61,512 nucleotides of DNA from the NCBI RefSeq assembly GCF_013464485.1, contig NZ_RAUX01000026.1:39612-101123 (forward strand), read 5' to 3'. The notes beneath the pieces are model-generated. The model did not search any database, was not told the DNA's origin, and was given only the letters and a program-made list of their open reading frames with translations. The position numbers were made by a program, and so were the translations under genes. Positions 42,762 through 52,092 of the stretch are shown one piece after another. Position 1 is the first letter of the stretch, and each line of letters starts with the position of its first letter. Origin of the DNA: Stenotrophomonas maltophilia. GTDB taxonomy: Bacteria; Pseudomonadota; Gammaproteobacteria; Xanthomonadales; Xanthomonadaceae.

Positions 42762-42949
42762 GTTCGTTCTCCTGTGAGGTGCATGCCACGCTGGGCAGGG
42801 AGGGCGCGGGCGCCCCGGCTGCCGTGATGTCCACGCTGGCGTTCCAACATTGCCGGAACATTGCCTGGTCCACCGTGCGGCTTGCGCATTCATCTAGCGG
42901 CAGGCGGCATGAAGCAAGGCTGAAAGTTCATTCGCCCGATGGACGGGGT

Positions 42950-43588
42950 TCAGATTTTGCCGTCGCGCAGGTAGTCGAACAGCTCGGCGTCACCCTTCAG
43001 GCCCAGCTTGAGCATGGCGTCGCCCTTCTGGCGGCTGATGGTGCTGACGCTCTTGTGCAGCTGCAGCGAGATTTCCTTCACCGTCATGCCGGTGCCGAGC
43101 AGCCGCAGCACTTCCACTTCGCGTGGTGACAGGGGCTTGCCATCGCCCTCGCGCATGCGCCAGCTGCCCGCGGCCTCAACCCGCTCGCGCAGGCTGCGGC
43201 TGATGTAGGGCTGGCCCCGGTAGACCGACTGGATCGCCTGCGGCAGTTCGTCCATCGACGAGCTCTTGTCGACCAGGCCGAGCACACCGCTGTCGAGCAC
43301 CATGCGCAGGATTGCCAGGTTGCTGGAGACGCTGAGCATCAGCACCGGCAGGTCCGGGTAGCGGCGGCGGATCATGCCGATCATGGCGAAGCCGTCGGCC
43401 TGTGGGCTGCCCGGCATGGAGTAGTCGGTCACCAGCAGGTCGCAGGGCTGGCTGCCGAGCAGGGCCATCAGCGCCTGCGCGCTGTCGGCCTCACCCACCA
43501 CGCGGCCGACCCCGCTCGATTCGATGACGGCGCGGGTACCGATACGGACCACCGGGTGGTCGTCTGCGATGATGATGCGCAAGCTCAT
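42950..43588 (-). CDS. NarL/LuxR-type response regulator (EvgA/BvgA-like)
   Basis: A 212-residue regulator. The receiver domain has DDHP near the N-terminus and the phospho-acceptor Asp in LLVTDYSMPG. The C-terminal LuxR helix-turn-helix is LSPREVEVLRLLGTGMTVKEISLQLHKSVSTISRQK. It is read divergently from the BvgS-type phosphorelay kinase at 43664, with 75 bases between starts, and is its obvious partner. Confidence 0.92.
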   Translation of the reverse strand: MSLRIIIADDHPVVRIGTRAVIESSGVGRVVGEADSAQALMALLGSQPCDLLVTDYSMPGSPQADGFAMIGMIRRRYPDLPVLMLSVSSNLAILRMVLDSGVLGLVDKSSSMDELPQAIQSVYRGQPYISRSLRERVEAAGSWRMREGDGKPLSPREVEVLRLLGTGMTVKEISLQLHKSVSTISRQKGDAMLKLGLKGDAELFDYLRDGKI

Positions 43589-43663
43589 GCTCTAGTATGG
43601 CTACCGGGCAGGCCGGACCGCGACCATCGCGGACCCTGGCAGGATTCTAGGAGATCGTCGCCG

Positions 43664-46600
43664 ATGCGTAGCTGGGCTGTTCGCGGGCTGGTCCTGCTGC
43701 TGGCCGCACTGGTGCCGCCAGTGGCCTTGGCGCAGGCAGCGCCGGGGCTGCTGCCGCTCAGCCCCCCGCAGCGCGAGTACCTTGCCGCCCATCCGAGCAT
43801 CGTCGTGGGCCAGTATGACAGCGGCTGGCCACCGTTTGAGTTCCTCCGGGATGGCCAGCAGGTCGGCCTGGGCCCGGACTATCTGTCGCTTCTTGCCCAT
43901 CATCTGGGTGTGAAGGTCGAAGCCCGTCGCTACCCCGATTGGACGTCCGTGCTGGATGCGGCATGCCGTGGCGAGATCGATGTAGTCATGAACGTCGCTC
44001 TGAGCGCCGACCGTACCCGTTGCATGGTCTACACCGCCGCCTATGGCGAGTCGCCGCTGGCCCTGGTGGGGCGGCCGGACGATCTGCGTGCCTCCGACAC
44101 CCCCGATCTGGATGGCCTGCGGGTAGTGATCGAGCAGGATTTCCTGACCGGTCCGCAGGTGCGCGCGCGTTTCCCGCGCGCGCGGCAGCTTGTCGCAAAC
44201 AGCTCGCTTGCGGCATTGGAGATGGTCAGAGACGACAAAGCTGACGTCTATATCGGCAACGCCTATGTCGCCAACGAACTGATTGCGCGTGAGCGTCTGC
44301 AGGGTGTGGTGCTGCTGAGGCCCAGTGATCTGCCTCCCGAGCGGCTGCATTTCGGGGTTCCCAACGGCAAGCAGCCGTTGGCCGAAGCGCTGGATGTCGC
44401 CCTGGCCGCGACCAGCCAGGCCCAGCGCGACGCGTTGGCACAGCGCTGGCTGCCTCCGCCACAGTGGTCGGCATCGGCACAGCTGGCACTGAGCCAGGCC
44501 GAGCAGCGGGTGCTGGAGACGCCGTTGAAGGTCGGTTTTGCACCGAACGCAGCGCCGCTGTCGTTCGCCGATGAGAAGGGCAGGCCCAGTGGCCTGGCCA
44601 GCGAATACCTGCAGCGGCTGACGCAGGCCGGTGCCAATCTGCAGCCGCAGAACAGCCATGACTGGTTCGAGGTGCGCGAGAAGGCGCGCCGTGGCGAGGT
44701 GCAGGCTGTGATGGGCATTCCGGCCGATTCACGCTACCTGGGCCCGGAGTGGGTGTTCAGCCAGCCCTTCATCAGCGTGCCCAACGTAATCGTCAGCCGC
44801 CACGACGGGGCGGCGCTGCTGGGCCTGTCGGACCTGCAGGGCAAGCGCGTGCTGCTTTCTGATCCCGAGCGCGTGCGTGGCTACGTGCTGCAGCAGGCGC
44901 CACAGGCCAGGATCATCGCCGCGCGCAGTGCGGAACAGGCGCTGCAGCGACTGATCGATGGCGAGGCCGACGCCTACGTGGGCAATCTGGCCGTGGTTGA
45001 TCATCTGCTGCGCGACCGCTTCCCGGGCCGCCTGCAGGTGGCTGCGCCGGCGGGCTTCAACGACCAGCTGGTGCTGGCGGTGGAGCGCCGCCATGCCGCC
45101 CTGGCCACCACCTTCGACCGGCTGCTGCTGCAGATGACCGCACGCGAGCGCGAGGCGCTGCGCGGTGACTGGCTGGCGGTCGAGTATCGCAACGGCATCG
45201 ACTGGAGCAGTGCGCTGCGCTGGGGCGTGCCACTGCTGCTGGTGCTGCTGACCGCGCTGCTGGTGCATGGCATCGGCTACTGGCGCCTGCGCCGTGAAGT
45301 GGCCGGGCGGCGCCAGCTGGAGCAGCGCCTGGCCGAAGTGACCGACAACCTGCCTGCTGTGGTGTACCAGGCCCGCCGCGACGCCGATGGCAGACTCAGC
45401 TTCCCGTTCATTGCCGGTGACCTGCAGGCCCTGTTCGGGATCACCCGGCAACAGGCCGAGCAGGACGGCAGGATGCTTCTGGAACGTGTTGAAGAGGATG
45501 ATCGCGGCCGCATCCTGCAGGCCGTCGAACAGGCCGCGCACCAGTTCGCACCGCTCGTGCTGGAATTCCGCCTGCGTGGCGATGGCGCAGGCCCGCGCTG
45601 GGTGCGTACCCAGGCGCAACCCTATGCCGCCGAGGCCGGCGTAGTGACCTGGAGTGGCTACTGGGTGGACGCCAGCGAAGCCCGGGCACAGGCCGATGCC
45701 CTGACCACGGCAAAAGCCGAGGCCGAACAGGCCGCCGAGGCGAAATCGCGCTTCCTGGCCACCATGAGCCATGAGATCCGCACGCCGATGAGCGGCGTGC
45801 TGGGCATGCTGGAAGTGCTGGCACATTCGCCGCTGGATGCCGAGCAGCAGCGCATCCTGGGAGTGATCGAGGACTCGGCGCAGATGCTGCGGCAGATCCT
45901 CGACGACATCCTCGACTACTCGCGGCTGGAAGCCGGCGCAATGCGCCTGGAGCCGGTGCCGCAGCCGCTGCGGCCCCTGCTGGAAAGTGTGTGTCGCCTG
46001 CTTTCCGCACAGGCCAGCGCACGCGGCCTTGCCCTGCATGTGCAGATCGATCCGCAGCTGGCACCGGCGCATGAAGTGGACGGCGTGCGCCTGCGCCAGA
46101 TTGTCTTCAACCTGCTCAGCAACGCCATCAAGTTCACCACGCAGGGCGAGGTGCGCCTGCAGCTGGAGGTGCTGGGCCCGACCGCCGAAGATGGCAGCCA
46201 AGCACTGTGCCTGAGCGTCACCGACACCGGCATCGGTATCGCGCCGGAACAGCTGCAGCACCTGTTCGCGCCCTTCACCCAGGCCGGTGCCTACATCCAG
46301 CGCGACCACGGCGGTACCGGCCTGGGCCTGAGCATCAGCCAGCGCCTGGTGCAGATGATGGACGGCGATCTGTCGCTGCACAGCACGCTGGGCGAGGGCA
46401 CCCGCGCCGAGGTGCGGCTGTCGCTGGTGGAAGCGGGCAGCGGCGACGTGGAAGCGTTGGCCGCCGAACAGGAACAGGCCGCGCTGCTGCCTGCGGCACT
46501 GCGCCAGGCGTGCGTGCTGGTGATCGAAGACCATCCGACCAACCAGGCGATGATGGCCTGGCGCCTGCAGCAGCTGGGGGTGCCGCATGTGCTGGTGGGG

Positions 46601-47263
46601 GACGGCCAGCAGGGCCTGGATCGGCTGGCATCGGAGCACTTCGATCTGGTCATTACCGATTGCCGGATGCCGGTGCTGGACGGTTTTGCCTTCACCCGCC
46701 TGCTGCGCGAGCGGGAGGGGCGCACCGGTCAGCCACGGCTGACCGTGCTGGCGCTGACCGCCAGCGTGCTGGATGACGATGCGCGTCGTTGCCGCGAAGC
46801 CGGGATGGACGAAGTGCTGGCCAAGCCGTTGTCACTGGCCACGCTGCGCGCGGCACTGCTGCGCTGGTTGCCGCAGGCGCAGGGACAGGTGTTCGAGGCG
46901 CCGGTACCGGAGAGCGTAGCCGACGATGCCGACGCTGTGCCCGATCTGGCAGCCCTGCAGCAACGCTTCGGCTCGCGTGTCGTGGCCGAGCAGCTGCGTG
47001 ACAGCCTGCTGCAGGCCAGTGAAAGTGACCTGGCTGCCGTGCAAGGCGCGTTGCAGGCCGGCGACCGCGCCGCCGCCGCGCTGCACCTGCATCGCCAGGC
47101 AGGTGGACTGGGTGCGGTGGGGGCGACGGCACTGGCCGGGCAGGCCAATGCACTGGTCGAGCGCCTGCAGGATGCCGCCGAGACCGATCCGGCGCCGTTG
47201 TTCGCGGCGGTGGCGGCGTTCGTGGCGCGGCTGCAGCAGCAACTGCAGCGCCTGGCTCACTGA
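43664..47263 (+). CDS. BvgS/EvgS-type hybrid phosphorelay histidine kinase
   Basis: A 1,199-residue inner-membrane sensor. Order: signal peptide (1-24), two periplasmic solute-binding (SBP_bac_3, Venus flytrap) domains at about 30-260 and 275-510, one transmembrane span (about 518-541), a PAS domain, HisKA with His703 (TMSHEIRTPMSG), HATPase (NLLSNAIKF, DTGIGIAPEQ), receiver with Asp999 (VITDCRMP) and an HPt domain with His1143 (LHLHRQAGGLG). This is the complete four-step relay of BvgS/EvgS. An AGGAG ribosome-binding site lies before ATG 43664. The ligand of the Venus flytrap domains is unknown. Confidence 0.93.
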   Translation: MRSWAVRGLVLLLAALVPPVALAQAAPGLLPLSPPQREYLAAHPSIVVGQYDSGWPPFEFLRDGQQVGLGPDYLSLLAHHLGVKVEARRYPDWTSVLDAACRGEIDVVMNVALSADRTRCMVYTAAYGESPLALVGRPDDLRASDTPDLDGLRVVIEQDFLTGPQVRARFPRARQLVANSSLAALEMVRDDKADVYIGNAYVANELIARERLQGVVLLRPSDLPPERLHFGVPNGKQPLAEALDVALAATSQAQRDALAQRWLPPPQWSASAQLALSQAEQRVLETPLKVGFAPNAAPLSFADEKGRPSGLASEYLQRLTQAGANLQPQNSHDWFEVREKARRGEVQAVMGIPADSRYLGPEWVFSQPFISVPNVIVSRHDGAALLGLSDLQGKRVLLSDPERVRGYVLQQAPQARIIAARSAEQALQRLIDGEADAYVGNLAVVDHLLRDRFPGRLQVAAPAGFNDQLVLAVERRHAALATTFDRLLLQMTAREREALRGDWLAVEYRNGIDWSSALRWGVPLLLVLLTALLVHGIGYWRLRREVAGRRQLEQRLAEVTDNLPAVVYQARRDADGRLSFPFIAGDLQALFGITRQQAEQDGRMLLERVEEDDRGRILQAVEQAAHQFAPLVLEFRLRGDGAGPRWVRTQAQPYAAEAGVVTWSGYWVDASEARAQADALTTAKAEAEQAAEAKSRFLATMSHEIRTPMSGVLGMLEVLAHSPLDAEQQRILGVIEDSAQMLRQILDDILDYSRLEAGAMRLEPVPQPLRPLLESVCRLLSAQASARGLALHVQIDPQLAPAHEVDGVRLRQIVFNLLSNAIKFTTQGEVRLQLEVLGPTAEDGSQALCLSVTDTGIGIAPEQLQHLFAPFTQAGAYIQRDHGGTGLGLSISQRLVQMMDGDLSLHSTLGEGTRAEVRLSLVEAGSGDVEALAAEQEQAALLPAALRQACVLVIEDHPTNQAMMAWRLQQLGVPHVLVGDGQQGLDRLASEHFDLVITDCRMPVLDGFAFTRLLREREGRTGQPRLTVLALTASVLDDDARRCREAGMDEVLAKPLSLATLRAALLRWLPQAQGQVFEAPVPESVADDADAVPDLAALQQRFGSRVVAEQLRDSLLQASESDLAAVQGALQAGDRAAAALHLHRQAGGLGAVGATALAGQANALVERLQDAAETDPAPLFAAVAAFVARLQQQLQRLAH

Positions 47264-47658
47264 GCCGACTGCTGCTGCAGGTAGGCGATCACCAGCGCAC
47301 GGCGTTCGGCGCTGGGAAAAGCGTTGTACATGCGGGTGCCGGGTACCACATGGGTAGGCGACTGCAGGAACGCATCCAGGGTCTGCGCGGACCAGGTGAT
47401 GTCGGCGCGGCGCATGCCGTCGGAATAGCCGTAGTCGGGCAGGCTGCCGGCGCGACGGCCGATCACGCCGTGCAGGTTCGGGCCGAAGCGGTGGATGCCG
47501 CCAGGCTGCACGGTGTGGCAGCCGGCACACAACTCGAACGCGCGTTGCATGGCCTGCTGGTGCGCCTGTTCCGGCGTGGCGGGCGCTGCAGGCGGGCGCT
47601 GGCAGGCCGTGGCCGCCAGGGCCACGACAACGGTGATGGGCAGGCAGAAAGCGCGCAT
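47257..47658 (-). CDS. Monoheme c-type cytochrome lipoprotein
   Basis: A 133-residue class-I cytochrome c with heme site CAGCH (FELCAGCHTVQPGG) and a distal methionine candidate in GTRMYNAF. The signal peptide carries a lipobox-like LAATAC, so it may be membrane-anchored. It resembles the cytochrome c550/c2 type (NLHGVIGRRAGSLPDYGYS). Its 3' end overlaps the end of the convergent kinase gene by 7 bases. Confidence 0.88.
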   Translation of the reverse strand: MRAFCLPITVVVALAATACQRPPAAPATPEQAHQQAMQRAFELCAGCHTVQPGGIHRFGPNLHGVIGRRAGSLPDYGYSDGMRRADITWSAQTLDAFLQSPTHVVPGTRMYNAFPSAERRALVIAYLQQQSAQ

Positions 47659-47723
47659 GGGCGGGCAGGATAGCGACGCAGCGGGGCAGGCGGGCTGCGA
47701 CACGCCGTCGCAGCCCGGAGCAA

Positions 47724-49409
47724 TCACATGCCCGAGTAGTTCGGGCCGCCACCGCCCTGCGGGGTCACCCAGACGATGTTCTGGGTCGGGTCCTTGATGT
47801 CGCAGGTCTTGCAGTGCACGCAGTTCTGCGCGTTGATCTGCAGCCGCGCGTTGTCCGCCTCGCCGACGAACTCGTATACACCGGCCGGGCAGTAGCGGGC
47901 TTCCGGGCCGGCGTACTCGGCCAGGTTCACCTTCACTGGAATGCTCGGGTCCTTCAGCGTCAGGTGGCTGGGCTGGTTCTCGTCATGGTTGGTGCTGCTC
48001 AGGAACACCGAACTGAGACGATCGAAGGTCAGCACGCCATCGGGCTTGGGGTAGGCGATGCGGGTGTGCTTCGACGCCGGTTCCAGGCAGACGTGGTCCG
48101 GCTGGGTGCGGTGCAGCGTCCACGGCGGGTTGCGCACGCCCAGCTTGGGCAGCAGCCATTGCTCCACGCCGGTCATCAGCGTGGCCACGGTCTGGCCCTT
48201 CTTGAACCACTGCTTGAAGTTCTTGGCCTGCTGCAGTTCGGTGAACAGCCAGCTGGCTTCGAAGGCCTTCGGGTAGGCGCTCAGCTCATCGTGCTGGCGG
48301 TCGGCGGCGAGCGCGTCGAACGCGGCGTCGGCGCACAGCATGCCAGTCTTGATCGCCGCGTGGCTGCCCTTGATGCGGCTGGCGTTGAGGTAGCCGGCCT
48401 CGCAGCCGACCAGTGCGCCACCCGGGAACACGGTCTTGGGCAGCGACAGCAGACCACCGGCGGTGATCGCGCGTGCGCCGTAGCCGATGCGGGTGCCGCC
48501 TTCCAGGTGCTTGCGGATGGACGGATGGGTCTTGAAGCGCTGGAATTCCTCGAACGGGCTCAGCCACGGATTTTTGTAATCCAGGCCGACCACGTAGCCG
48601 ATGGCGACCTTGCCGCTGTCGGCGTGGTACAGGAACGCACCGCCGTAGGTATCGCTGTCCAGCGGCCAGCCAGCGGCGTGCACCACCAGGCCCGGCTCAT
48701 GCTTGGCCGGGTCGATCTGCCACAGTTCCTTGATGCCGATGCCGTAGGCCTGCGGGTCCTTGCCTTCATCGAGCTTGTAGCGCGCGATCAGCTGGCGGCC
48801 GAGGTGGCCGCGTGCGCCCTCGGCGAAGATCGTGTACTTGGCCTGCAGTGCCATGCCGCGTTCGAAGGCCGGGCCGATGCTGCCGTCCTTCTCGATGCCC
48901 ATGTCGCCGGTGGCCACGCCGATCACTTCACCGTTGTCGCCGTACAGCACCTCGGCTGCGGCGAAGCCGGGGAAGATCGCCACTTCCAGCGCTTCGGCCT
49001 GCTGCGCCAGCCAGCGGGTCACTTCACCCAGGCTGATGATGTAGTTGCCTTCGTTGTGGAAGCACTCCGGCAGCAGCGCATTGGGCGTGCTGCGTGCGCC
49101 GGTTTCGCTGAGGAACAGGAATTCGTCGCGGGTGACCTTCTGCTTCAGCGGTGCGCCGCGCTCGGCCCAGTCCGGGAACAGTTCGGTCAGTGCGCGCGGA
49201 TCCATCACGGCGCCGGAAAGGACGTGCGCGCCCGGTTCGGAGCCCTTCTCCAGCACGCACACCGACAGTTCGCGGCCGGCTTCGATCGCGCGCTGGCGCA
49301 GGCGGATCGCGGTGGCCAGGCCGGCGGGGCCGGCGCCGACGATCACCACGTCGAACTCCATTACTTCACGCGGGGGCAGGGCGTTGGCTTCAGCGCTCAT
49401 CGATTGCAT
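47724..49409 (-). CDS. etfD: Electron transfer flavoprotein-ubiquinone oxidoreductase
   Basis: A 561-residue membrane-associated flavoprotein that passes electrons from ETF to ubiquinone. It has the FAD-binding VVIVGAGPAGLATAIRL near the N-terminus, the family motifs GSEPGAHVLSGAVMDPRAL and GGALVGCEAGYLN, and a C-terminal 4Fe-4S cluster site, CVHCKTCDIKDPTQN. ATG 49409 or 49400 may be the start. It is divergent from glutaryl-CoA dehydrogenase, an ETF-linked enzyme, so the two genes belong to one electron path. Confidence 0.95.
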   Translation of the reverse strand: MQSMSAEANALPPREVMEFDVVIVGAGPAGLATAIRLRQRAIEAGRELSVCVLEKGSEPGAHVLSGAVMDPRALTELFPDWAERGAPLKQKVTRDEFLFLSETGARSTPNALLPECFHNEGNYIISLGEVTRWLAQQAEALEVAIFPGFAAAEVLYGDNGEVIGVATGDMGIEKDGSIGPAFERGMALQAKYTIFAEGARGHLGRQLIARYKLDEGKDPQAYGIGIKELWQIDPAKHEPGLVVHAAGWPLDSDTYGGAFLYHADSGKVAIGYVVGLDYKNPWLSPFEEFQRFKTHPSIRKHLEGGTRIGYGARAITAGGLLSLPKTVFPGGALVGCEAGYLNASRIKGSHAAIKTGMLCADAAFDALAADRQHDELSAYPKAFEASWLFTELQQAKNFKQWFKKGQTVATLMTGVEQWLLPKLGVRNPPWTLHRTQPDHVCLEPASKHTRIAYPKPDGVLTFDRLSSVFLSSTNHDENQPSHLTLKDPSIPVKVNLAEYAGPEARYCPAGVYEFVGEADNARLQINAQNCVHCKTCDIKDPTQNIVWVTPQGGGGPNYSGM

Positions 49410-49582
49410 GACTCGTGGGTAGTGCCGGCATCGGGGCCACCGGCGGTTGCCTGGGAATCGCGCGTGCAGCCACGAGCGAAACGGTTGTTTGAATGTGTCA
49501 GGGTACCGGGCCGCGCGTGATCGAGCTAGATCGGCGATGTTCACCTCATGATTGCTGCAGTGCAGCGTACGTCCGCAGCCGG

Positions 49583-49606
49583 GTGGGTGCCGACATTGGT
49601 CGGCAC
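49583..49606. repeat. REP palindrome (GTGGGTGCC subtype)
   Basis: GTGGGTGCCGACATTGGTCGGCAC lies in the divergent spacer between the ETF oxidoreductase and gcdH genes. Confidence 0.7.
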
Positions 49607-49657
49607 GCTCTGCCCGGATGACCGACAATGGCCGGGTCCTGACTGCGTGTGAGTGCC

Positions 49658-50821
49658 ATGGCTTTGCATCCGTACGATCTGTTCGATGTCCGTTCCCTGC
49701 TCAACGAGGAAGAGCGCGCCGTACAGGAGAGCGTCGCCCGCTTCACCAATGAGCGGGTGCTGCCGATCATCGGCGATGCCTTCGACCAGGCGCGTTTCCC
49801 CGACGAACTGGTGCCGGAGATCGCGTCACTGGGCCTGCTCGGTGCGACCCTGCCGACCGAGTACGGTGGCGGTGGCCTCGGCGCGGTCAGCTATGGCCTG
49901 ATCTGCCAGGAATTGGAGCGCGGCGATTCGGGCCTGCGCAGCTTCGTGTCGGTGCAGAGCTCGCTGTGCATGTACCCGATCTACGCATACGGCAGCGAGG
50001 AGCAGCGCCAGCAGTGGTTGCCGGCGATGGCGCGCGGCGAGTTGATCGGTTGCTTCGGCCTGACCGAGGCGCACGGCGGTTCCGATCCGGCCAGCATGAA
50101 GACCCGCGCGGTGCGCGACGGCAGCGACTGGCGCATCAGCGGCAGCAAGATGTGGATCACCAGCGGCCCGGTGGCCGATCTGGCCATCGTATGGGCGCAG
50201 ACCGAGGACGGCATCCAGGGCTTCGTGCTGGAAAAGGGCATGGCCGGTTTCACCACGCAGGAAATCAAGCACAAGATGAGCCTGCGCGCCTCGCTGACCG
50301 GTGCGCTGTTCTTCGACGACGTGCGTGTGCCCGACAGCCACCGCCTGCCGAACGTGAGGGGCTTGAAGGGGCCGTTGGGTTGCCTGACCCAGGCCCGCTA
50401 CGGCATCAGCTGGGGCCCGATCGGCGCGGCGATTGCCTGCCTGGATGAAGCGCTGGGCTATGCCAAGGAGCGTGTGCTGTTCGGCCGCCCGCTGGCGGCC
50501 ACGCAGAGCGCGCAGATCAAGCTGGCCGAGATGGCCCGCCGCATCACCACTGCGCAGCTGCTTGCGCTGCAGCTGGGGCGGTTGAAGGAAGCCGGCCAGC
50601 TGCAACCGCAGCAGGTCAGCCTGGCCAAGTGGAACAACTGCCGCATGGCCATCGACATCGCCCGCGAGTGCCGCGATCTGCTGGGCGGCGCCGGCATCAC
50701 CACCGAGCACGTGGCGATCCGACACGCGCTGAACCTGGAGTCGGTGATCACCTATGAAGGCACCGAGACCGTGCACCAGCTGGTGATCGGCCGTGAGCTG
50801 ACCGGCATCAACGCGTTCTGA
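49658..50821 (+). CDS. gcdH: Glutaryl-CoA dehydrogenase (acyl-CoA dehydrogenase family)
   Basis: A 387-residue flavoenzyme that oxidises and decarboxylates glutaryl-CoA to crotonyl-CoA in lysine and tryptophan breakdown. Family markers are YGSEEQRQQWLP, GCFGLTEAHGGSDP, WITSGPVADLAIVWA and the catalytic glutamate in LESVITYEGTETVH. The SFVSVQSSLCMYPIY stretch distinguishes GcdH from straight-chain dehydrogenases. ATG 49658 or GTG 49649 is the start. It depends on ETF and the oxidoreductase encoded divergently. Confidence 0.92.
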   Translation: MALHPYDLFDVRSLLNEEERAVQESVARFTNERVLPIIGDAFDQARFPDELVPEIASLGLLGATLPTEYGGGGLGAVSYGLICQELERGDSGLRSFVSVQSSLCMYPIYAYGSEEQRQQWLPAMARGELIGCFGLTEAHGGSDPASMKTRAVRDGSDWRISGSKMWITSGPVADLAIVWAQTEDGIQGFVLEKGMAGFTTQEIKHKMSLRASLTGALFFDDVRVPDSHRLPNVRGLKGPLGCLTQARYGISWGPIGAAIACLDEALGYAKERVLFGRPLAATQSAQIKLAEMARRITTAQLLALQLGRLKEAGQLQPQQVSLAKWNNCRMAIDIARECRDLLGGAGITTEHVAIRHALNLESVITYEGTETVHQLVIGRELTGINAF

Positions 50822-50833
50822 AACCTGGTTCCG

Positions 50834-50995
50834 GTGGGTGCCAACCTGGGTTGGCACATCGCTCCATGAATCTCTGCGGTGACCTTGACCTGCTTTTGGT
50901 AGGTGCCAACCTTGGTTGGCACATTCCTTCAGCGCGCGGACATGCATCCGTGCGGACCAAGGTCCGCACCCACCAAGGGCGGTCCGCACCCACCA
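50834..50995. repeat. Cluster of REP palindromes between gcdH and trmL
   Basis: 50834-50857 (GTGGGTGCCAACC..GGTTGGCAC), 50899-50922 (GTAGGTGCCAACC..GGTTGGCAC) and 50950-50973 (GTGCGGACC-AA-GGTCCGCACCCAC), plus a partial fourth copy at about 50977-50995. No gene is seen between gcdH and trmL. Confidence 0.75.
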
Positions 50996-51011
50996 CCAGC
51001 GGTCTGCGGCG

Positions 51012-51491
51012 TTACGCGCCCCCGGCGAACCCATGCTGCCGCCACGCTTCGTACATCACCACGGCAACGGTGTTGGAAAGATTGAGGCTGCGGTTGTCCG
51101 GCCGCATCGGCAGGCGCAGGCGGCGGCCATCGGGCAGGGCATCGAGCACGTCCTGCGGCAGGCCGCGGCTTTCCGGGCCGAACAGGAACGCATCACCGTC
51201 TTCGAACGCCACGCTGTCATAACGGACGCTGGCACGCGTACTGAGTGCGAACAACCGCTTCGGTGCGATCCGCGCCAGCGCGGTATCCAGGTCGGGGTGC
51301 ACCTGCAGGCGCGAGTACTCGTGGTAGTCCAGGCCGGCGCGCTTGAGCTGCTTGTCTTCCAGTGCGAAGCCGAGCGGCTCGACCAGGTGCAGCTGCGCGC
51401 CGGTGTTGGCACAGAGCCGGATCACATTGCCCGTGTTGGGCGGGATTTCCGGTTGGAACAGGATCACGTGGAACTGGGGCGCGGCATTCAT
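51012..51491 (-). CDS. trmL: tRNA (cytidine(34)-2'-O)-methyltransferase TrmL
   Basis: A 159-residue SPOUT-class methyltransferase that modifies the wobble base of tRNA-Leu. Motifs: IPPNTGNVIRLCANTGA near the N-terminus, LFGPESRGLP, and the knot sequence PMRPDNRSLNLSNTVAVVMYEAWRQ. Length is typical. ATG 51491 follows a region without a clear ribosome-binding site; the extension to 51557 is Arg/Gly-rich and rejected. Confidence 0.94.
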   Translation of the reverse strand: MNAAPQFHVILFQPEIPPNTGNVIRLCANTGAQLHLVEPLGFALEDKQLKRAGLDYHEYSRLQVHPDLDTALARIAPKRLFALSTRASVRYDSVAFEDGDAFLFGPESRGLPQDVLDALPDGRRLRLPMRPDNRSLNLSNTVAVVMYEAWRQHGFAGGA

Positions 51492-51560
51492 CGGCGCAGT
51501 GTACCTGCGACGGCCGCCGCCTTTACGGCGCACGCCCTGCGCGAGGCAGGGCGGCACCGG

Positions 51561-52037
51561 TTACGGGCGCAGCAGGACCTGGGCGGTTTCGGTGGCCAGG
51601 GCCTGCAGGTCGGCAGCGCTGGGGCGCACCTGCAGTGCCGGCAGGTTGACGATGACCGAGTGGGCGACGTTGGTGGCAGCGGCGGCCAGAGTGGCGGCGT
51701 AGCGCTGGGCTTCCAGTTCGGCGGCCAGAGCGACGCGCTGTTCCAGGCTCGGGCGCACTTCCACCGAGGCCAGGGTGGTGATCGGCATTGCGGCAGCAAC
51801 CGGGGCGGCCACGTAGCTGTTGCGCTCGGCCAGCTGGTCGGCGCTCGGGCGCACTTCCACGGTGGCCAGGGTCGGGATGCCGCTGGCCTGTTCCCAGGCC
51901 TGCTGGGCCAGCTGGTCGGCGGCCGGGCGGACCTGCACGGTGGACAGCGTCTTGATGGATTCGGAGGCCTGCACCGACGAAACAACCGCGGTGCCGGCGA
52001 TCAGGGCGATGGCGATGGCAATGGTCTTGGCGTTCAT
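51561..52037 (-). CDS. Small exported protein with repeated VRPS motifs
   Basis: A 158-residue protein with a signal peptide (MNAKTIAIAIALIAGTAVVSSVQA) followed by four imperfect repeats. Each is a short strand plus an amphipathic helix: TLSTVQVRPAADQLAQQ, TLATVEVRPSADQLAER, TLASVEVRPSLEQRVA and NLPALQVRPSAADLQALA. The middle pairs are spaced about 35 residues apart. I do not recognise the family. It stands alone behind a palindromic promoter region and points away from the M16 peptidase gene. Confidence 0.8.
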   Translation of the reverse strand: MNAKTIAIAIALIAGTAVVSSVQASESIKTLSTVQVRPAADQLAQQAWEQASGIPTLATVEVRPSADQLAERNSYVAAPVAAAMPITTLASVEVRPSLEQRVALAAELEAQRYAATLAAAATNVAHSVIVNLPALQVRPSAADLQALATETAQVLLRP

Positions 52038-52071
52038 GACGGGGCCTGTTTAGTGTTGGTGAGCAGTGGTG

Positions 52072-52092
52072 TGGTAGTAATGTATTACACCA
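52072..52092. promoter_or_regulatory. Palindromic operator candidate of the VRPS-repeat gene
   Basis: TGGT-A-GTAAT-GT-ATTAC-ACCA is a near-perfect dyad (one asymmetric base) 35 bases upstream of the start at 52037. It is AT-rich and could overlap the promoter. The regulator is unknown. Confidence 0.5.

Noticed and set aside
44729-46639. 636-codon minus-strand frame inside the BvgS-type kinase gene
   Set aside because: Antisense shadow of conserved kinase domains.
52077-52088. GTAATGTATTAC read as a LexA box
   Set aside because: It does not have the TTAG-N6-TACTA arrangement I recall for xanthomonad LexA sites; kept only as an operator of unknown regulator.
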